A stretch of DNA of 64,000 bases from DASQPR01 sp963836775 (GTDB taxonomy: Bacteria > Actinomycetota > Actinomycetes > Mycobacteriales > Micromonosporaceae). The stretch lies in the NCBI GenBank assembly GCA_963836775.1, contig CAWIKR010000003.1, positions 2,294,001 to 2,358,000 on the forward strand, in the 5' to 3' direction. The notes beneath the pieces are model-generated. The model saw only the letters and a program-made list of their open reading frames with translations. It was not told the origin of the DNA and did not search any database. The position numbers and the translations under genes were made by a program. Within the stretch, counting starts at the first letter, position 1. Each line of letters begins with the position of its first letter. This document shows positions 36,847 through 44,798 of this stretch, piece by piece.

Positions 36847-37802
36847 GCAGAGACTCCCTGCCGGTCGATCGCGGGCTCGGACTCGGACGGCTCCCCGTCC
36901 GGCTCGGCACCGCCGGTGACCAGGTGCCGGAACAGATCAGTCAGCGGCGGCCGGTGCCGGCTGAATTCGCGGACCGGGCCGGCCGCCAGCGCGGCGCGGA
37001 GCACGGTCTGGTCGTCGGCGCCGTCCGGCAGCGACAGCAGCAGGCGGTCCCCCTCGGTGCGCACGAGCGAGACACCGGGCACCGTCCGCCACCATTCGGC
37101 GGGTGCGTGGGCGACCTCGACGACGAGCGTGTCCGTGCTGCCGGAGCGCAGCTCGTCGATGGTGCCGGAGGCGGCCATCCGGCCGGACCGGACGATGCCG
37201 ACCCGGTCGCAGAGCCGCTCCACCAGGTCGAGCTGGTGGCTCGAGAAGACCACCGGGACGCCGGCGTCGGCCTTGTCCCGGAGAACCCCGCTCATCACGT
37301 CCACGGCGACCGGGTCCAGCCCGGAGAACGGCTCGTCCAGCACCAGGATCTGGGGATCGTGGATGAGCGCCGCCGCCAGCTGCACCCGCTGCTGATTGCC
37401 GAGGCTGAGCTTCTGCACCTCGTCGTTGCGGCGGCCGGCCACGCCGAGCCGCTCGGTCCACTCCTCGACCGCCGCGGCCGCCGCCGGCGCCGACAGCCCG
37501 TGCAGCCGAGCCAGATAGATCAGCTGCTCGCCGACCTTCATCCGCGGGTAGAGCCCGCGCTCCTCCGGCATGTAGCCGATCAAGCGCCGGACCGTCTCGT
37601 CCAGCGGCTTGCCGGCCCAGCGCACCTCGCCACGATCGGCCGCGAGCACACCGAGCGCGATCCGCATCGTCGTGGTCTTGCCCGCTCCGTTGGCACCGAC
37701 GAATCCGAAGATCTCTCCGGCATACGCCTCGAACGCCATGTCATCGAGCGCCACCACGTCACCGAATCGCTTCGTCAGGTGATCGATCTCGAGCCGATCC
37801 AC
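36843..37802 (-). CDS. ABC transporter ATP-binding protein (NatA-like)
   Basis: A 319-aa ATPase. Walker A is GANGAGKTT (about residues 36-44), the signature region is LSLGNQQRVQLAAALIHDP and Walker B is ILVLDEPFSGLDP; the switch His is in VVFSSHQLD. A C-terminal extension of about 90 residues is typical of exporters of this class. The signature LSLGNQQR is a variant of LSGGQ seen in NatA/YhaQ. It is upstream in the operon and overlaps the permease gene by ATGA. Confidence 0.92.
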   Translation of the reverse strand: MDRLEIDHLTKRFGDVVALDDMAFEAYAGEIFGFVGANGAGKTTTMRIALGVLAADRGEVRWAGKPLDETVRRLIGYMPEERGLYPRMKVGEQLIYLARLHGLSAPAAAAAVEEWTERLGVAGRRNDEVQKLSLGNQQRVQLAAALIHDPQILVLDEPFSGLDPVAVDVMSGVLRDKADAGVPVVFSSHQLDLVERLCDRVGIVRSGRMAASGTIDELRSGSTDTLVVEVAHAPAEWWRTVPGVSLVRTEGDRLLLSLPDGADDQTVLRAALAAGPVREFSRHRPPLTDLFRHLVTGGAEPDGEPSESEPAIDRQGVSA

Positions 37803-37866
37803 GGCACACCTCCCCCACTTACCCGTCCGATTCCGGCCCGGTTGGCCGGAACCCTACACGTCGACC

Positions 37867-37896
37867 TTCATAAAAGTGATATCACAATGCTATGGT
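37867..37896 (+). promoter_or_regulatory. promoter with palindromic operator of the SPFH operon
   Basis: The perfect 10-bp palindrome GTGATATCAC (37876-37885) lies between a weak -35 (TTCATA, 37867-37872) and a -10-like TATGGT (37891-37896). AAGGAG at about 37913 precedes ATG 37926. The position between the boxes suits a repressor. The RHH protein encoded in the operon is a candidate; that is inference. Confidence 0.5.
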
Positions 37897-37925
37897 GGAG
37901 CCAACCCCGATCGAAGGAGATTCAC

Positions 37926-38816
37926 ATGAGCCAGCCCACCGCCGAAGCCTGGCAGGAGAAACCGACAAACGGCGGTTCCGGCGCATTACTGCTGCCGGCC
38001 ATTCTGATCCTGGTGATCGGCGGCGTCGTCGCGGGGATCATCTCGACCGCCAACTCGGCCGTGGCCGGCGCGAGCATCGGCTTCCTGGCCGCCGCGGTCG
38101 GGATCGTGATGGCATTCGGTTTCGCCGCCGTGGCCCCCGGGCAGGCCCGAGTGGTCCAGCTGCTCGGCCGCTACACCGGCACCGCCCGCACTCCGGGCCT
38201 GCGCTGGTTCAACCCGTTCACCACCCGCACCCGGATCTCCACCCGGATCCGCAACCACCAGACCGATGTGACCAAGGTCAACGACGGCGACGGCAACCCG
38301 ATCGAGATCGCCGCCGTCGTGGTCTGGCAGGTCAGCGACACCGCCAAGGCGGCGTTCGAGGTCAACGACTTCCGCGAGTTCGTCGCGATCCAGGCCGAGA
38401 CTGCGGTGCGGCACATCGCCAACTCCTACCCCTACGACTCACACACCGACGGCCAGTTGTCGCTGCGGGACAACGCCGACGAGATCACCTCGCGGCTGGT
38501 GGGTGAGATCAGTGATCGGGTACGCGCCGCCGGCGTCTCCATCATCGAAGCCCGGCTGTCGCACCTGGCCTATTCGCCGGAGATCGCCCAGGCGATGCTG
38601 CGCCGCCAGCAGGCGTCCGCGATCGTGGCCGCGCGGACCCGGATCGTCGACGGCGCCGTCGGCATGGTCGAGATGGCCCTGCACCGCCTGACGTCGGAGA
38701 ACATCGTCGAACTTGACGAGGAGCGCAAGGCCACCATGGTCAGCAACCTGCTCGTGGTGCTGTGCGGCGACCGCGACGCCCAGCCCGTCGTCAACACCGG
38801 CACGCTCTACCAGTAG
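37926..38816 (+). CDS. SPFH/Band 7 domain membrane protein
   Basis: A 296-aa stomatin/prohibitin-like protein. Two hydrophobic segments (residues about 20-45 and 50-75) anchor it. The SPFH domain (about 75-240) contains VAPGQARVVQLLGRYTGTARTPGLRWFNPF, VVVWQVSDTAKAAFEVNDFREFV and AAGVSIIEARLSHLAYSPEIAQAMLRRQQASAI. Such proteins form membrane scaffolds. It is followed by an RHH protein and a GPP34 protein in a tight run, with a palindromic operator in its promoter. AAGGAG 8 nt upstream supports ATG 37926. Confidence 0.92.
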   Translation: MSQPTAEAWQEKPTNGGSGALLLPAILILVIGGVVAGIISTANSAVAGASIGFLAAAVGIVMAFGFAAVAPGQARVVQLLGRYTGTARTPGLRWFNPFTTRTRISTRIRNHQTDVTKVNDGDGNPIEIAAVVVWQVSDTAKAAFEVNDFREFVAIQAETAVRHIANSYPYDSHTDGQLSLRDNADEITSRLVGEISDRVRAAGVSIIEARLSHLAYSPEIAQAMLRRQQASAIVAARTRIVDGAVGMVEMALHRLTSENIVELDEERKATMVSNLLVVLCGDRDAQPVVNTGTLYQ

Positions 38817-38827
38817 CGGACCCCGCC

Positions 38828-39067
38828 GTGGCCGAACGCAAGAGCATCCTGCTGCGCCTGGATCCAGCGGTGCACGACGCCCTGGCCCGGTGGGCGGCGG
38901 CCGAGTTGCGCAGCACCAACGCCCAGATCGAATACGTGCTCCGGGAGGCGCTCGCCGCGCGTGGCCTGCTGCCGTCCAAGATCGGCGAGATGCGCCGGCC
39001 CGGCCGCCCGCGCGCCGCCCCGGACACTCCCGCCGACCCCGACCCCGACTCCGAGGAACCGACATGA
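38828..39067 (+). CDS. ribbon-helix-helix (Arc-like) DNA-binding protein
   Basis: A 79-aa protein. Residues about 4-45 (ERKSILLRLDPAVHDALARWAAAELRSTNAQIEYVLREAL) have the beta-strand plus two-helix pattern of Arc/HicB antitoxin-type repressors. A disordered Pro/Asp tail follows. GTG 38828 starts 11 bp after the SPFH stop, and its stop overlaps the GPP34 start (ATGA). It probably represses its own operon via the GTGATATCAC site; no toxin gene is adjacent. Confidence 0.82.
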   Translation: MAERKSILLRLDPAVHDALARWAAAELRSTNAQIEYVLREALAARGLLPSKIGEMRRPGRPRAAPDTPADPDPDSEEPT

Positions 39068-39687
39068 CCATCCCCGACGGTCTCGCCGGCCAGGTCTTCC
39101 TGCTCGCCTACGACACCGAGAAGCAGCGCCTCACGGTCCGGCCGTGGCTGGGCTACCTGCTCCGCGCCGCGGCCCTTGCGGACCTGCGCGGCCGCCGGAT
39201 CTTCGACGACCAGGACCGGCGAGTGCGGGTGCAGGCCGTGCCGCCGGCCTCCAGCCCGGTGCTCTGGCAGCTGCATCAGGAGATCGCCGAGGACCGCCCG
39301 CGCACCTGGGCCGCATGGATCCGGCGCGGCCGCCGCGGCACCGAGGACGCGGTGATCCAGGATCTGGCCACCGCCGGCTTCATCGTCGTGGACCGGCCCC
39401 GCCGGCTGTGGTCGCGGCCGCGGTTCCACATCGCCGATCCACGGGTGATGGCACGACTGCGGGACCGGGTCGAAGCGATCCTGCGCTCCGCCGAACCGCC
39501 ATCGCGGGTGCCGCCGAACGACGCGGCGCTGATCGCCATCCTGGCCGTCGGCGAGGTGCGGGTGGCACTTCCCAAGACCAAGATCACGGAGTACGCGAAC
39601 CGGGTGGCCGCCCTGACCGAACGCTCCGAGCCGATCGCCCGGGCACTCAAACATGCCCTGAACGCCGCCAAGTCGGCCGCTTCCTGA
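39064..39687 (+). CDS. GPP34 (GOLPH3/Vps74-like) family protein
   Basis: A 207-aa protein with the GPP34 pattern: FLLAYDTEKQRLTVRPWLGYLLRAAALADL, then VLWQLHQEIAEDRPRTWAAWIRRGR, VIQDLATAGFIVVDRPRR and a C-terminal DAALIAILAVGEV segment. Eukaryotic relatives bind phosphatidylinositol-4-phosphate at the Golgi; actinobacterial members are common but of unknown function. Linkage with an SPFH membrane scaffold suggests a membrane role. Its ATG overlaps the RHH stop. Confidence 0.87.
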   Translation: MTIPDGLAGQVFLLAYDTEKQRLTVRPWLGYLLRAAALADLRGRRIFDDQDRRVRVQAVPPASSPVLWQLHQEIAEDRPRTWAAWIRRGRRGTEDAVIQDLATAGFIVVDRPRRLWSRPRFHIADPRVMARLRDRVEAILRSAEPPSRVPPNDAALIAILAVGEVRVALPKTKITEYANRVAALTERSEPIARALKHALNAAKSAAS

Positions 39688-39705
39688 CAGCGGCCGAAGA
39701 TCGGA

Positions 39706-40392
39706 TTAGACCAGCGACTCGGACCAGACGATCGGGGCCTCGCCGGCCTCGGCCAGCGCCGCGTTGATCGCCGAGAACGGCCGGCTGCCGAGGAAGCCTC
39801 GCGGGTTCATCGGCGACGGGTGCCCGGCCTCGATCACCGCGTGCGCCGGGTTGGTCACCAGCTCGGCCTTCTTTCGCGCGTAGGCACCCCAGAGCACGAA
39901 CACCACCCGCTGGTCCCGATCGTTGAGCGCCTTGATCGCGGCGTCGGTGACCTCCTCCCAGCCGCGGCCGGCGTGCGAGGCCGGCGCACCGGCGCGGACC
40001 GTCAGCACCGCGTTGAGCATCAGCACGCCCTGCTCGGCCCAGCCGGTCAGGTCGCCATTGGGCGGCACCGCCACACCGAGGTCGTCGCGGAGTTCCTTAT
40101 ATACATTGCGCAGCGACGGCGGCACCGCCACACCGGGCCGGACGCTGAAGCTGAGACCATGGGCCTGACCCTTCTTGTGGTAGGGATCCTGGCCCAGGAT
40201 CAGGACCTTGGTGTCCGCCAGCGGGCACATCCGGAACCCGCTGAACAGGTCCTCGAGCGGCGGGAACACCTCCGCCGAGTCGTATTCGTCGAGGACGAAC
40301 TTCTCCAGCGCGGCGGCCACCCCGCTGTCCACCCGCGCGGTGATCGCGGCGTGCCAGTCGGAGGGAAGCCGGTCGAGAAGTGATGTCGTCAT
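39706..40392 (-). CDS. ung: uracil-DNA glycosylase (family 1)
   Basis: A 228-aa base-excision repair enzyme that removes uracil from DNA. The water-activating motif is GQDPYHKKGQAHGLSFSV (Asp69), and the DNA-intercalation motif appears as GHPSPMNPRGF, one residue shorter than the usual HPSPLSAxRGF, with the catalytic His kept. VLMLNAVLTVRAGAPASHAG and VFVLWGAYARKK are also typical. Length is normal. The shortened Leu-loop is a point to confirm. It converges on the GPP34 gene with 18 bp between stops. Confidence 0.95.
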   Translation of the reverse strand: MTTSLLDRLPSDWHAAITARVDSGVAAALEKFVLDEYDSAEVFPPLEDLFSGFRMCPLADTKVLILGQDPYHKKGQAHGLSFSVRPGVAVPPSLRNVYKELRDDLGVAVPPNGDLTGWAEQGVLMLNAVLTVRAGAPASHAGRGWEEVTDAAIKALNDRDQRVVFVLWGAYARKKAELVTNPAHAVIEAGHPSPMNPRGFLGSRPFSAINAALAEAGEAPIVWSESLV

Positions 40393-40517
40393 GGCAGCAC
40401 CCTAAGAGACCCGGCCGACAATTCCGCGGCTGGGCGCAGCGCCCCGCCGGACGCGGCCGCACGGCATCACAGCGGGCCGGCCGCCCGGGACGCCGCCGAC
40501 GCACAGCGGCGTCGGGC

Positions 40518-40615
40518 CGCGGCATCGCCGGGGCGCGGCGCGGGCGATGCCGCGACCAGCACAGCAAGGCGCCCCGCTCCGCCTTCCACGGGGGAAGAAG
40601 GCGGTCGCGGGGCGC
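40518..40615. other. two adjacent GC-rich hairpins between ung and the propeller gene
   Basis: Hairpin 1 has perfect 12-bp arms (CGCGGCATCGCC 40518-40529 with 40543-40554). Hairpin 2 is a two-step stem: GCGCCCCGC (40569-40577) with 40607-40615, and CCGCCTTC (40579-40586) with 40597-40604. They lie in the 350-bp gap between divergent genes, which otherwise shows no coding frame. Function unknown; leader structure or attenuation is possible. Confidence 0.6.
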
Positions 40616-40744
40616 GCTTGTTGGCAAAACGGTACTCCGCGACCGGATCGCTGTCGACCCCGGCGACCCCGGCCCGATCGTTACACAGTGGACGATCCGT
40701 CCGGCTCCGCGCCGTCGTTCATCTTGCCGGTTCATAATCGCTGC

Positions 40745-41980
40745 ATGCCCACCGACGAGGGGTTCGACGACGATCAGCCGGCGGCCGAGGTGATGGATCT
40801 CGGCATGGTCACCCGGCGCGATCAGCCGACTCGCGACGTGATCGAGATCGGCGGTGCCGGGTCCGGCCGGTTCGACCGCCGGCGGCTGCTCCGGTGGCTG
40901 CCCGCGGTGCTCGCCGTGGCCCTGCTCGCCGCCGTCCTGGTGCACCACCAGAACTCACCCGGTGCGGCCGCCGTCAATCCGACGCCGTCATCGATGCCGA
41001 CGGCGCCGGCTCCGACGCCGACCGGCACCGGCACGGCGACCCCGGATCCGGTCGTCACCCAGTATTTCGATCATCCGTTCCTCGGCCTCTACACCAACTG
41101 GGAGCTCTACGCACTGGGCCCGACCAACGTGGTGCGGATCGAGTTCGCCCGGGCCCGGCTCACCCGCACCGAATTCCCGGATCTGCAGAGCAGCGGACCG
41201 GTCTCGTTCTCGGTGGACGCGGCCGGCGCGGTGGTGCGCCCGCTGGACCGGGTCCGCGGCTATCGGGTGCCGGACGCCGAGCCGGCGCGGCCGCTGGAGA
41301 AGGCACTCGCCGACAGCGGTCCAGCCCTGCCGGGGCCGGACGGGAAGAGCTTCTGGGTGCCGGCCGGCGTCTCCGGCGACGTGATGACGCTGGTCGACGA
41401 CGCCGGCACGGCGCTCGGGCCGACCATCAAGATCCCGTACAGCATGTATTCGACGCCGCAGCCCGACGGTGCCGGATATCTGATCCTCACCGACGAAACC
41501 GGCTCCTACGATGCCCGCCCGAGCGGGCTCAAGCGCATCACCGAAGGCGGTCTGACCGCGATCGGCGCCAAGCAGTGGCTGGTCAGCGAGTGCGACGACG
41601 CGCACCGCTGCTCGCGGGTGCTGATCAACCGGCAGACCGGCGCGCGCACCGTGGTCGACCATCGCGCACCGGTCCCGGCGCCCCTGCTCGGTGCCATTTC
41701 GCCGGACGGGCACTACGCCGCGGTGGTCGACTTCGATCAGCGGGCGCACTACAACGTGCACCTGCTGGACCTGACCACCGGGCGGGACCGGTCGCTGCCG
41801 GTGCAGATGGATTCCAGCGCCGAGGGCAGCGCCCTGGTGTGGTCGCCGGACAGCCGCTGGCTGTTCGCGGCGGGCGAGGCCGGCGAACTCTTCCCGATCC
41901 ATCCGGACACCGGCACGGTAGAGCTGCTGCACATCCCGGTGCCGCCGGTGAAGCAGCTCGTCATCCGCACCGATACCTGA
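40745..41980 (+). CDS. membrane-anchored beta-propeller-like protein, hypothetical
   Basis: A 411-aa protein. An N-terminal cytoplasmic tail of about 45 residues (acidic, then RFDRRRLLRW) precedes one helix (LPAVLAVALLAAVLV) and a Pro/Thr-rich linker. The extracytoplasmic part has repeated four-strand patterns such as ISPDGHYAAVVDFDQ and LVWSPDSRWLFAAGEAGELF, as in TolB/WD-type propellers. ATG 40745 follows a CATAAT box by 7 nt, so the mRNA may be leaderless. No catalytic site seen; function unknown. Confidence 0.72.
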   Translation: MPTDEGFDDDQPAAEVMDLGMVTRRDQPTRDVIEIGGAGSGRFDRRRLLRWLPAVLAVALLAAVLVHHQNSPGAAAVNPTPSSMPTAPAPTPTGTGTATPDPVVTQYFDHPFLGLYTNWELYALGPTNVVRIEFARARLTRTEFPDLQSSGPVSFSVDAAGAVVRPLDRVRGYRVPDAEPARPLEKALADSGPALPGPDGKSFWVPAGVSGDVMTLVDDAGTALGPTIKIPYSMYSTPQPDGAGYLILTDETGSYDARPSGLKRITEGGLTAIGAKQWLVSECDDAHRCSRVLINRQTGARTVVDHRAPVPAPLLGAISPDGHYAAVVDFDQRAHYNVHLLDLTTGRDRSLPVQMDSSAEGSALVWSPDSRWLFAAGEAGELFPIHPDTGTVELLHIPVPPVKQLVIRTDT

Positions 41981-42012
41981 CCCCGGAACGGATGTTCCGA
42001 TAGTCTCGGCCG

Positions 42013-42681
42013 ATGTCTTCCGAAGAGGTCGGTGAGCCCGCCGGGCTGGCGTCGATGCGCGCGCTCGCCCACCCGACCCGGGTAGCGATCGTCAAGCTGC
42101 TCGAGGCGCATCCCGCGCTGACCGCCACCGAATGCGGAAACGCCCTCGGCCTCTCGGCCAAGACCTGCTCCTACCACCTGCAGACGCTGGCATCCGCGGG
42201 CATCGTCACCGAACTGCCCGGGGCCGGCCGGAACCGGCCGTGGCGGCTGACCCGCACACCGGCGACGGCGACCGCCCCGACCACCGCCGACCCGCTGCGC
42301 CGTGCCCGCGAGCGCAAGATCGCCGCCCGGTCCCGCCGCGAGTCCGACGTGCTCGGGCACGCGGTGGACGCGGTGGCCGGCGCCGCCGGCGACCCGATCT
42401 GGTCCGAGGCGGCCACTGTCTACGACCGGGCTGTGCAGATGAGCCCGGACGAACTCCGGGCCTGGGGCGAGGACGTCGAGCGGCTGACCCGTCGGCACCT
42501 GCGCCGTGCGGCGACCTCCACCGAACTCGGCGACGACGTCGACCGGCACCCGGTGCACCTGCTCTTCTACGGGTTCCCCGAGGCGGCGGCCGAGTCAGCG
42601 GCCGGTCCGATGGCGCCGGCCGAGCCGGATTCGAGCGCCGCGACAGCCGGCTCGGACGCCGGGGCCGGCACCCGGGCCTGA
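42013..42681 (+). CDS. ArsR-type winged-helix transcriptional regulator
   Basis: A 222-aa regulator. Residues about 12-80 form the HTH: MRALAHPTRVAIVKLLEAHPALTATECGNALGLSAKTCSYHLQTLASAGIV. The remaining part is helical (RRARERKIAARSRRESD) and of unknown function, with a low-complexity Ala/Gly tail. No metal-binding Cys pair is seen, so it is probably not a metal sensor. Its 3' end overlaps the convergent gene 42567-43238 by 115 bp. Confidence 0.82.
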   Translation: MSSEEVGEPAGLASMRALAHPTRVAIVKLLEAHPALTATECGNALGLSAKTCSYHLQTLASAGIVTELPGAGRNRPWRLTRTPATATAPTTADPLRRARERKIAARSRRESDVLGHAVDAVAGAAGDPIWSEAATVYDRAVQMSPDELRAWGEDVERLTRRHLRRAATSTELGDDVDRHPVHLLFYGFPEAAAESAAGPMAPAEPDSSAATAGSDAGAGTRA

Positions 42682-43238
42682 CAAACCTGGCAGGTTTCCC
42701 GGTTCTCCCAGCTCTCCCGAGCCAGGTCCGCGGGCGTCATCCGGGAGGCGCCGAGATCCGTCCGGATCGCGTTGCGCAGCGCCCACATCGCCTCGCCGTA
42801 CGGGTGGTAGGCCTCGTGGTAGTCGAGGCTGCGGACCGCAGCGCCGGTGCGCACCACGTCCCGTAGCCCGATCAGCCGGTCGAAGGCGATCTCGGCCGAG
42901 CGCAGCACCCACCGGGGCGCGGCCATCAGCAGCCGGTCCCGGGCCGGATAGATGCCCGATACGGTCATCGCGGCGGCGACGGCCGCGAGCCGGTCGGCCT
43001 CGGAGGCGAACGACCGACCGGCCACATCCCGCAGCTCCTGTAGCGCCAGCCCGTGGGCGAGCGTCAGTTGCAGATAGACGTCGCGGCGATCGGAGATCCG
43101 GTCGCGTTCCCGGGTGTCCCGGCTGCGCATGAGATCGGCCAGCACAGTGCCGCCGAGCGCGATCGCCGCACCGAATCCAGTCGATATCAGGGGCACTAGA
43201 TCCACACCGATCATCTTCGCCGCAATCGATGTCCACAC
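42567..43238 (-). CDS. hypothetical protein with one membrane helix
   Basis: A 223-aa protein. A single N-terminal helix (VDLVPLISTGFGAAIALGGTVLADL) is followed by a helical, basic segment (RSRDTRERDRISDRRDVYLQLTLAHGLALQELRD) and an alpha-rich body with good amino-acid balance (EIAFDRLIGLRDVVRTG, YHPYGEAMWALRNAIR). It resembles a widespread actinobacterial hypothetical family. The C-terminal 38 residues, low-complexity Ala/Ser/Pro, overlap the ArsR gene antisense. The real start may be the ATG at 43214. Confidence 0.62.
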   Translation of the reverse strand: MWTSIAAKMIGVDLVPLISTGFGAAIALGGTVLADLMRSRDTRERDRISDRRDVYLQLTLAHGLALQELRDVAGRSFASEADRLAAVAAAMTVSGIYPARDRLLMAAPRWVLRSAEIAFDRLIGLRDVVRTGAAVRSLDYHEAYHPYGEAMWALRNAIRTDLGASRMTPADLARESWENRETCQVCQARVPAPASEPAVAALESGSAGAIGPAADSAAASGNP

Positions 43239-43356
43239 GCGACCCCGGGTCCGGTCCGCCGGGTCTTTACTAGCGGGGCAAGCCTTCCGTAGGCTCCGGC
43301 GCCGATCGTCGACCCGGACGCCGAACCGGCGGTGGGCTGACCCACCGGGAGGACGT

Positions 43357-43740
43357 ATGTCAGAGCCGAACCCACTGGCCTGGAAGAAGATCGACTGCGT
43401 CCTGCTGCCGGTTGACGACCTGGACCGCGGCGCGGCTGTCTATGCAGCGGCGTTCGGGCTTGCCGAACGGTGGCGGGACGGATCGTCGGTGGCGCTCGGC
43501 ATGCCCGGCACGGACGCAGAACTGGTTCTGCACACACTGGACATTCCGCGAGATTTCGGTGTGCACTACCTGGTCGATGACGCGCGTGCCGCGGCGCCGC
43601 CGGGCTTCGCCGTCGAGGTGCCGCCGTTCCCCGTCGCGATCGGATGGTGCGCGGTGTTCCGCGATCCGTTCGGCAACCCGGTCTGCGTCATCGACATGAG
43701 CGCGGGGGCACGAGAGCAGCGCGGCGGTCCGGGCCGCTAG
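43357..43740 (+). CDS. VOC (glyoxalase/bleomycin-resistance) family protein
   Basis: A 127-aa protein. It shows the beta-alpha-beta-beta-beta fold pattern: IDCVLLPVDDLDRGAAVYAAAFGL, SVALGMPGTDAELVLHTLDI and AVFRDPFGNPVCVIDM, the last matching the common DPFGNxxxL/I end. The GGGAGGA site ending 4-5 nt before ATG 43357 fixes the start. Substrate is not evident; the metal ligands are only partly conserved. Confidence 0.82.
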   Translation: MSEPNPLAWKKIDCVLLPVDDLDRGAAVYAAAFGLAERWRDGSSVALGMPGTDAELVLHTLDIPRDFGVHYLVDDARAAAPPGFAVEVPPFPVAIGWCAVFRDPFGNPVCVIDMSAGAREQRGGPGR

Positions 43741-43755
43741 CGCACTCTCCGTAGG

Positions 43756-44526
43756 ATGCCCGCCGTGCTCAATTACGACGACGAAGCGGACCGCTATGAC
43801 GCCACCCGTGGCGGCGCGGCCCGCGGCCGGGCCGCCGCGGAGGCGGTCCTGGAACTGCTGCCGGCCGACGCCCGCGTGCTGGTGGACGTCGGATGCGGAA
43901 CCGGGGTCGTCACACAATATGTGGTCAGACACTCACTAACAGTGATTGGCGTGGAGCCGTCGCGCGGCATGGCGGCGAAGGCCGCGACCCGCCTGCCGGT
44001 GATCCTCGGCGGCGCCGAGCGGCTGCCGTTGCACGACGGCTCTGTGGACGCCGTCAGCCTGATCTGGATCCTGCACCTGCTCGACGATCCACGACCGGCG
44101 ATCGCCGAGATCGCCCGGGTGCTGCGGCCCGGTGGCACGCTGATCGCCACCGTGGACAAGGACGCCGGCCACGTCGTGGGCAGCGACATCGACGCGCTTC
44201 TGGCTCCATACCGGCATGGCGCGGCCACCGACGATTTCGGCCGGATCTGCGGGTACGCCCGAGAATGCGACCTGACTCCGGCCGGCGAGACCGCATTTGC
44301 GGGTCACGGCATGGGCCTGAGCCCGCTGGACGCGGCCCAGAAAGTCCGCGGCGGCTACTTTGCGTCAGCGCTGAACCAGCCTGGAGCAGCGGCGCGCGGG
44401 ATCCCGGCCGACGCCGCCGATTCACTCGCCCGAGCCCTCGAAAGTCTGCCGGAGCGTTTGGCAGCCCGCCCGGAGCCGGTCTTTCGATTGGTGGCGTTCC
44501 ATAAGAGACGGCCATTGGCAAGCTGA
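43756..44526 (+). CDS. class I SAM-dependent methyltransferase
   Basis: A 256-aa UbiE/Methyltransf_11-type enzyme. SAM-binding motif I is VLVDVGCGTGVVTQYV (about residues 42-57), motif II is in GGAERLPLHDGSVDAVSLIWILHLL, and VLRPGGTLIATVDKD is motif III. Start choice is between ATG 43756 and GTG 43765. It follows the VOC gene by 15 bp, so co-transcription is likely. Substrate unknown. Confidence 0.88.
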   Translation: MPAVLNYDDEADRYDATRGGAARGRAAAEAVLELLPADARVLVDVGCGTGVVTQYVVRHSLTVIGVEPSRGMAAKAATRLPVILGGAERLPLHDGSVDAVSLIWILHLLDDPRPAIAEIARVLRPGGTLIATVDKDAGHVVGSDIDALLAPYRHGAATDDFGRICGYARECDLTPAGETAFAGHGMGLSPLDAAQKVRGGYFASALNQPGAAARGIPADAADSLARALESLPERLAARPEPVFRLVAFHKRRPLAS

Positions 44527-44722
44527 AACTACGTTGGGTAGTCTTGTGCAGACGCTTAGTTAGAACGTACAAAGGGTCTGCTTTCCTTACGTACCAAGAC
44601 TTTTACGATTTGCCCTGTCTGGTACTGACTTCCCCTCACCGTGCCTGAACGCGAGTGACCTGAGTCACTGTTACCGTCCGTAGTCTTGCCAGCTCAGACG
44701 GACCGCGGGCACGGTCGAATGC

Positions 44723-44770
44723 CTGCACCACTCCCCCTGGTGCGGATCTGCGCCACTCCCCCTGGCGTGG
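44723..44770 (+). ncRNA. twin C-rich-loop hairpins (6C-RNA-like) in the leader of the transglycosylase-like gene
   Basis: Two consecutive hairpins, 44723-44745 and 44748-44770, have 8-bp stems (CTGCACCA/TGGTGCGG and CTGCGCCA/TGGCGTGG, each with wobble pairs) and the identical 7-nt loop CTCCCCC. The stems differ by compensatory changes while the loops are fixed. The actinobacterial 6C RNA is defined by two stem-loops with C-rich loops, which this resembles. It ends 28 nt before the TTG start at 44799, so it is either a leader element or the end of an sRNA. Confidence 0.6.
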
Positions 44771-44798
44771 AAGTCAACCAAGGAAAGGGAAAGCGATC

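Noticed and set aside
36831..37925. Upstream extension of the SPFH frame by about 360 residues
   Set aside because: It runs antisense through the ABC ATPase gene. The real start is ATG 37926 with AAGGAG.
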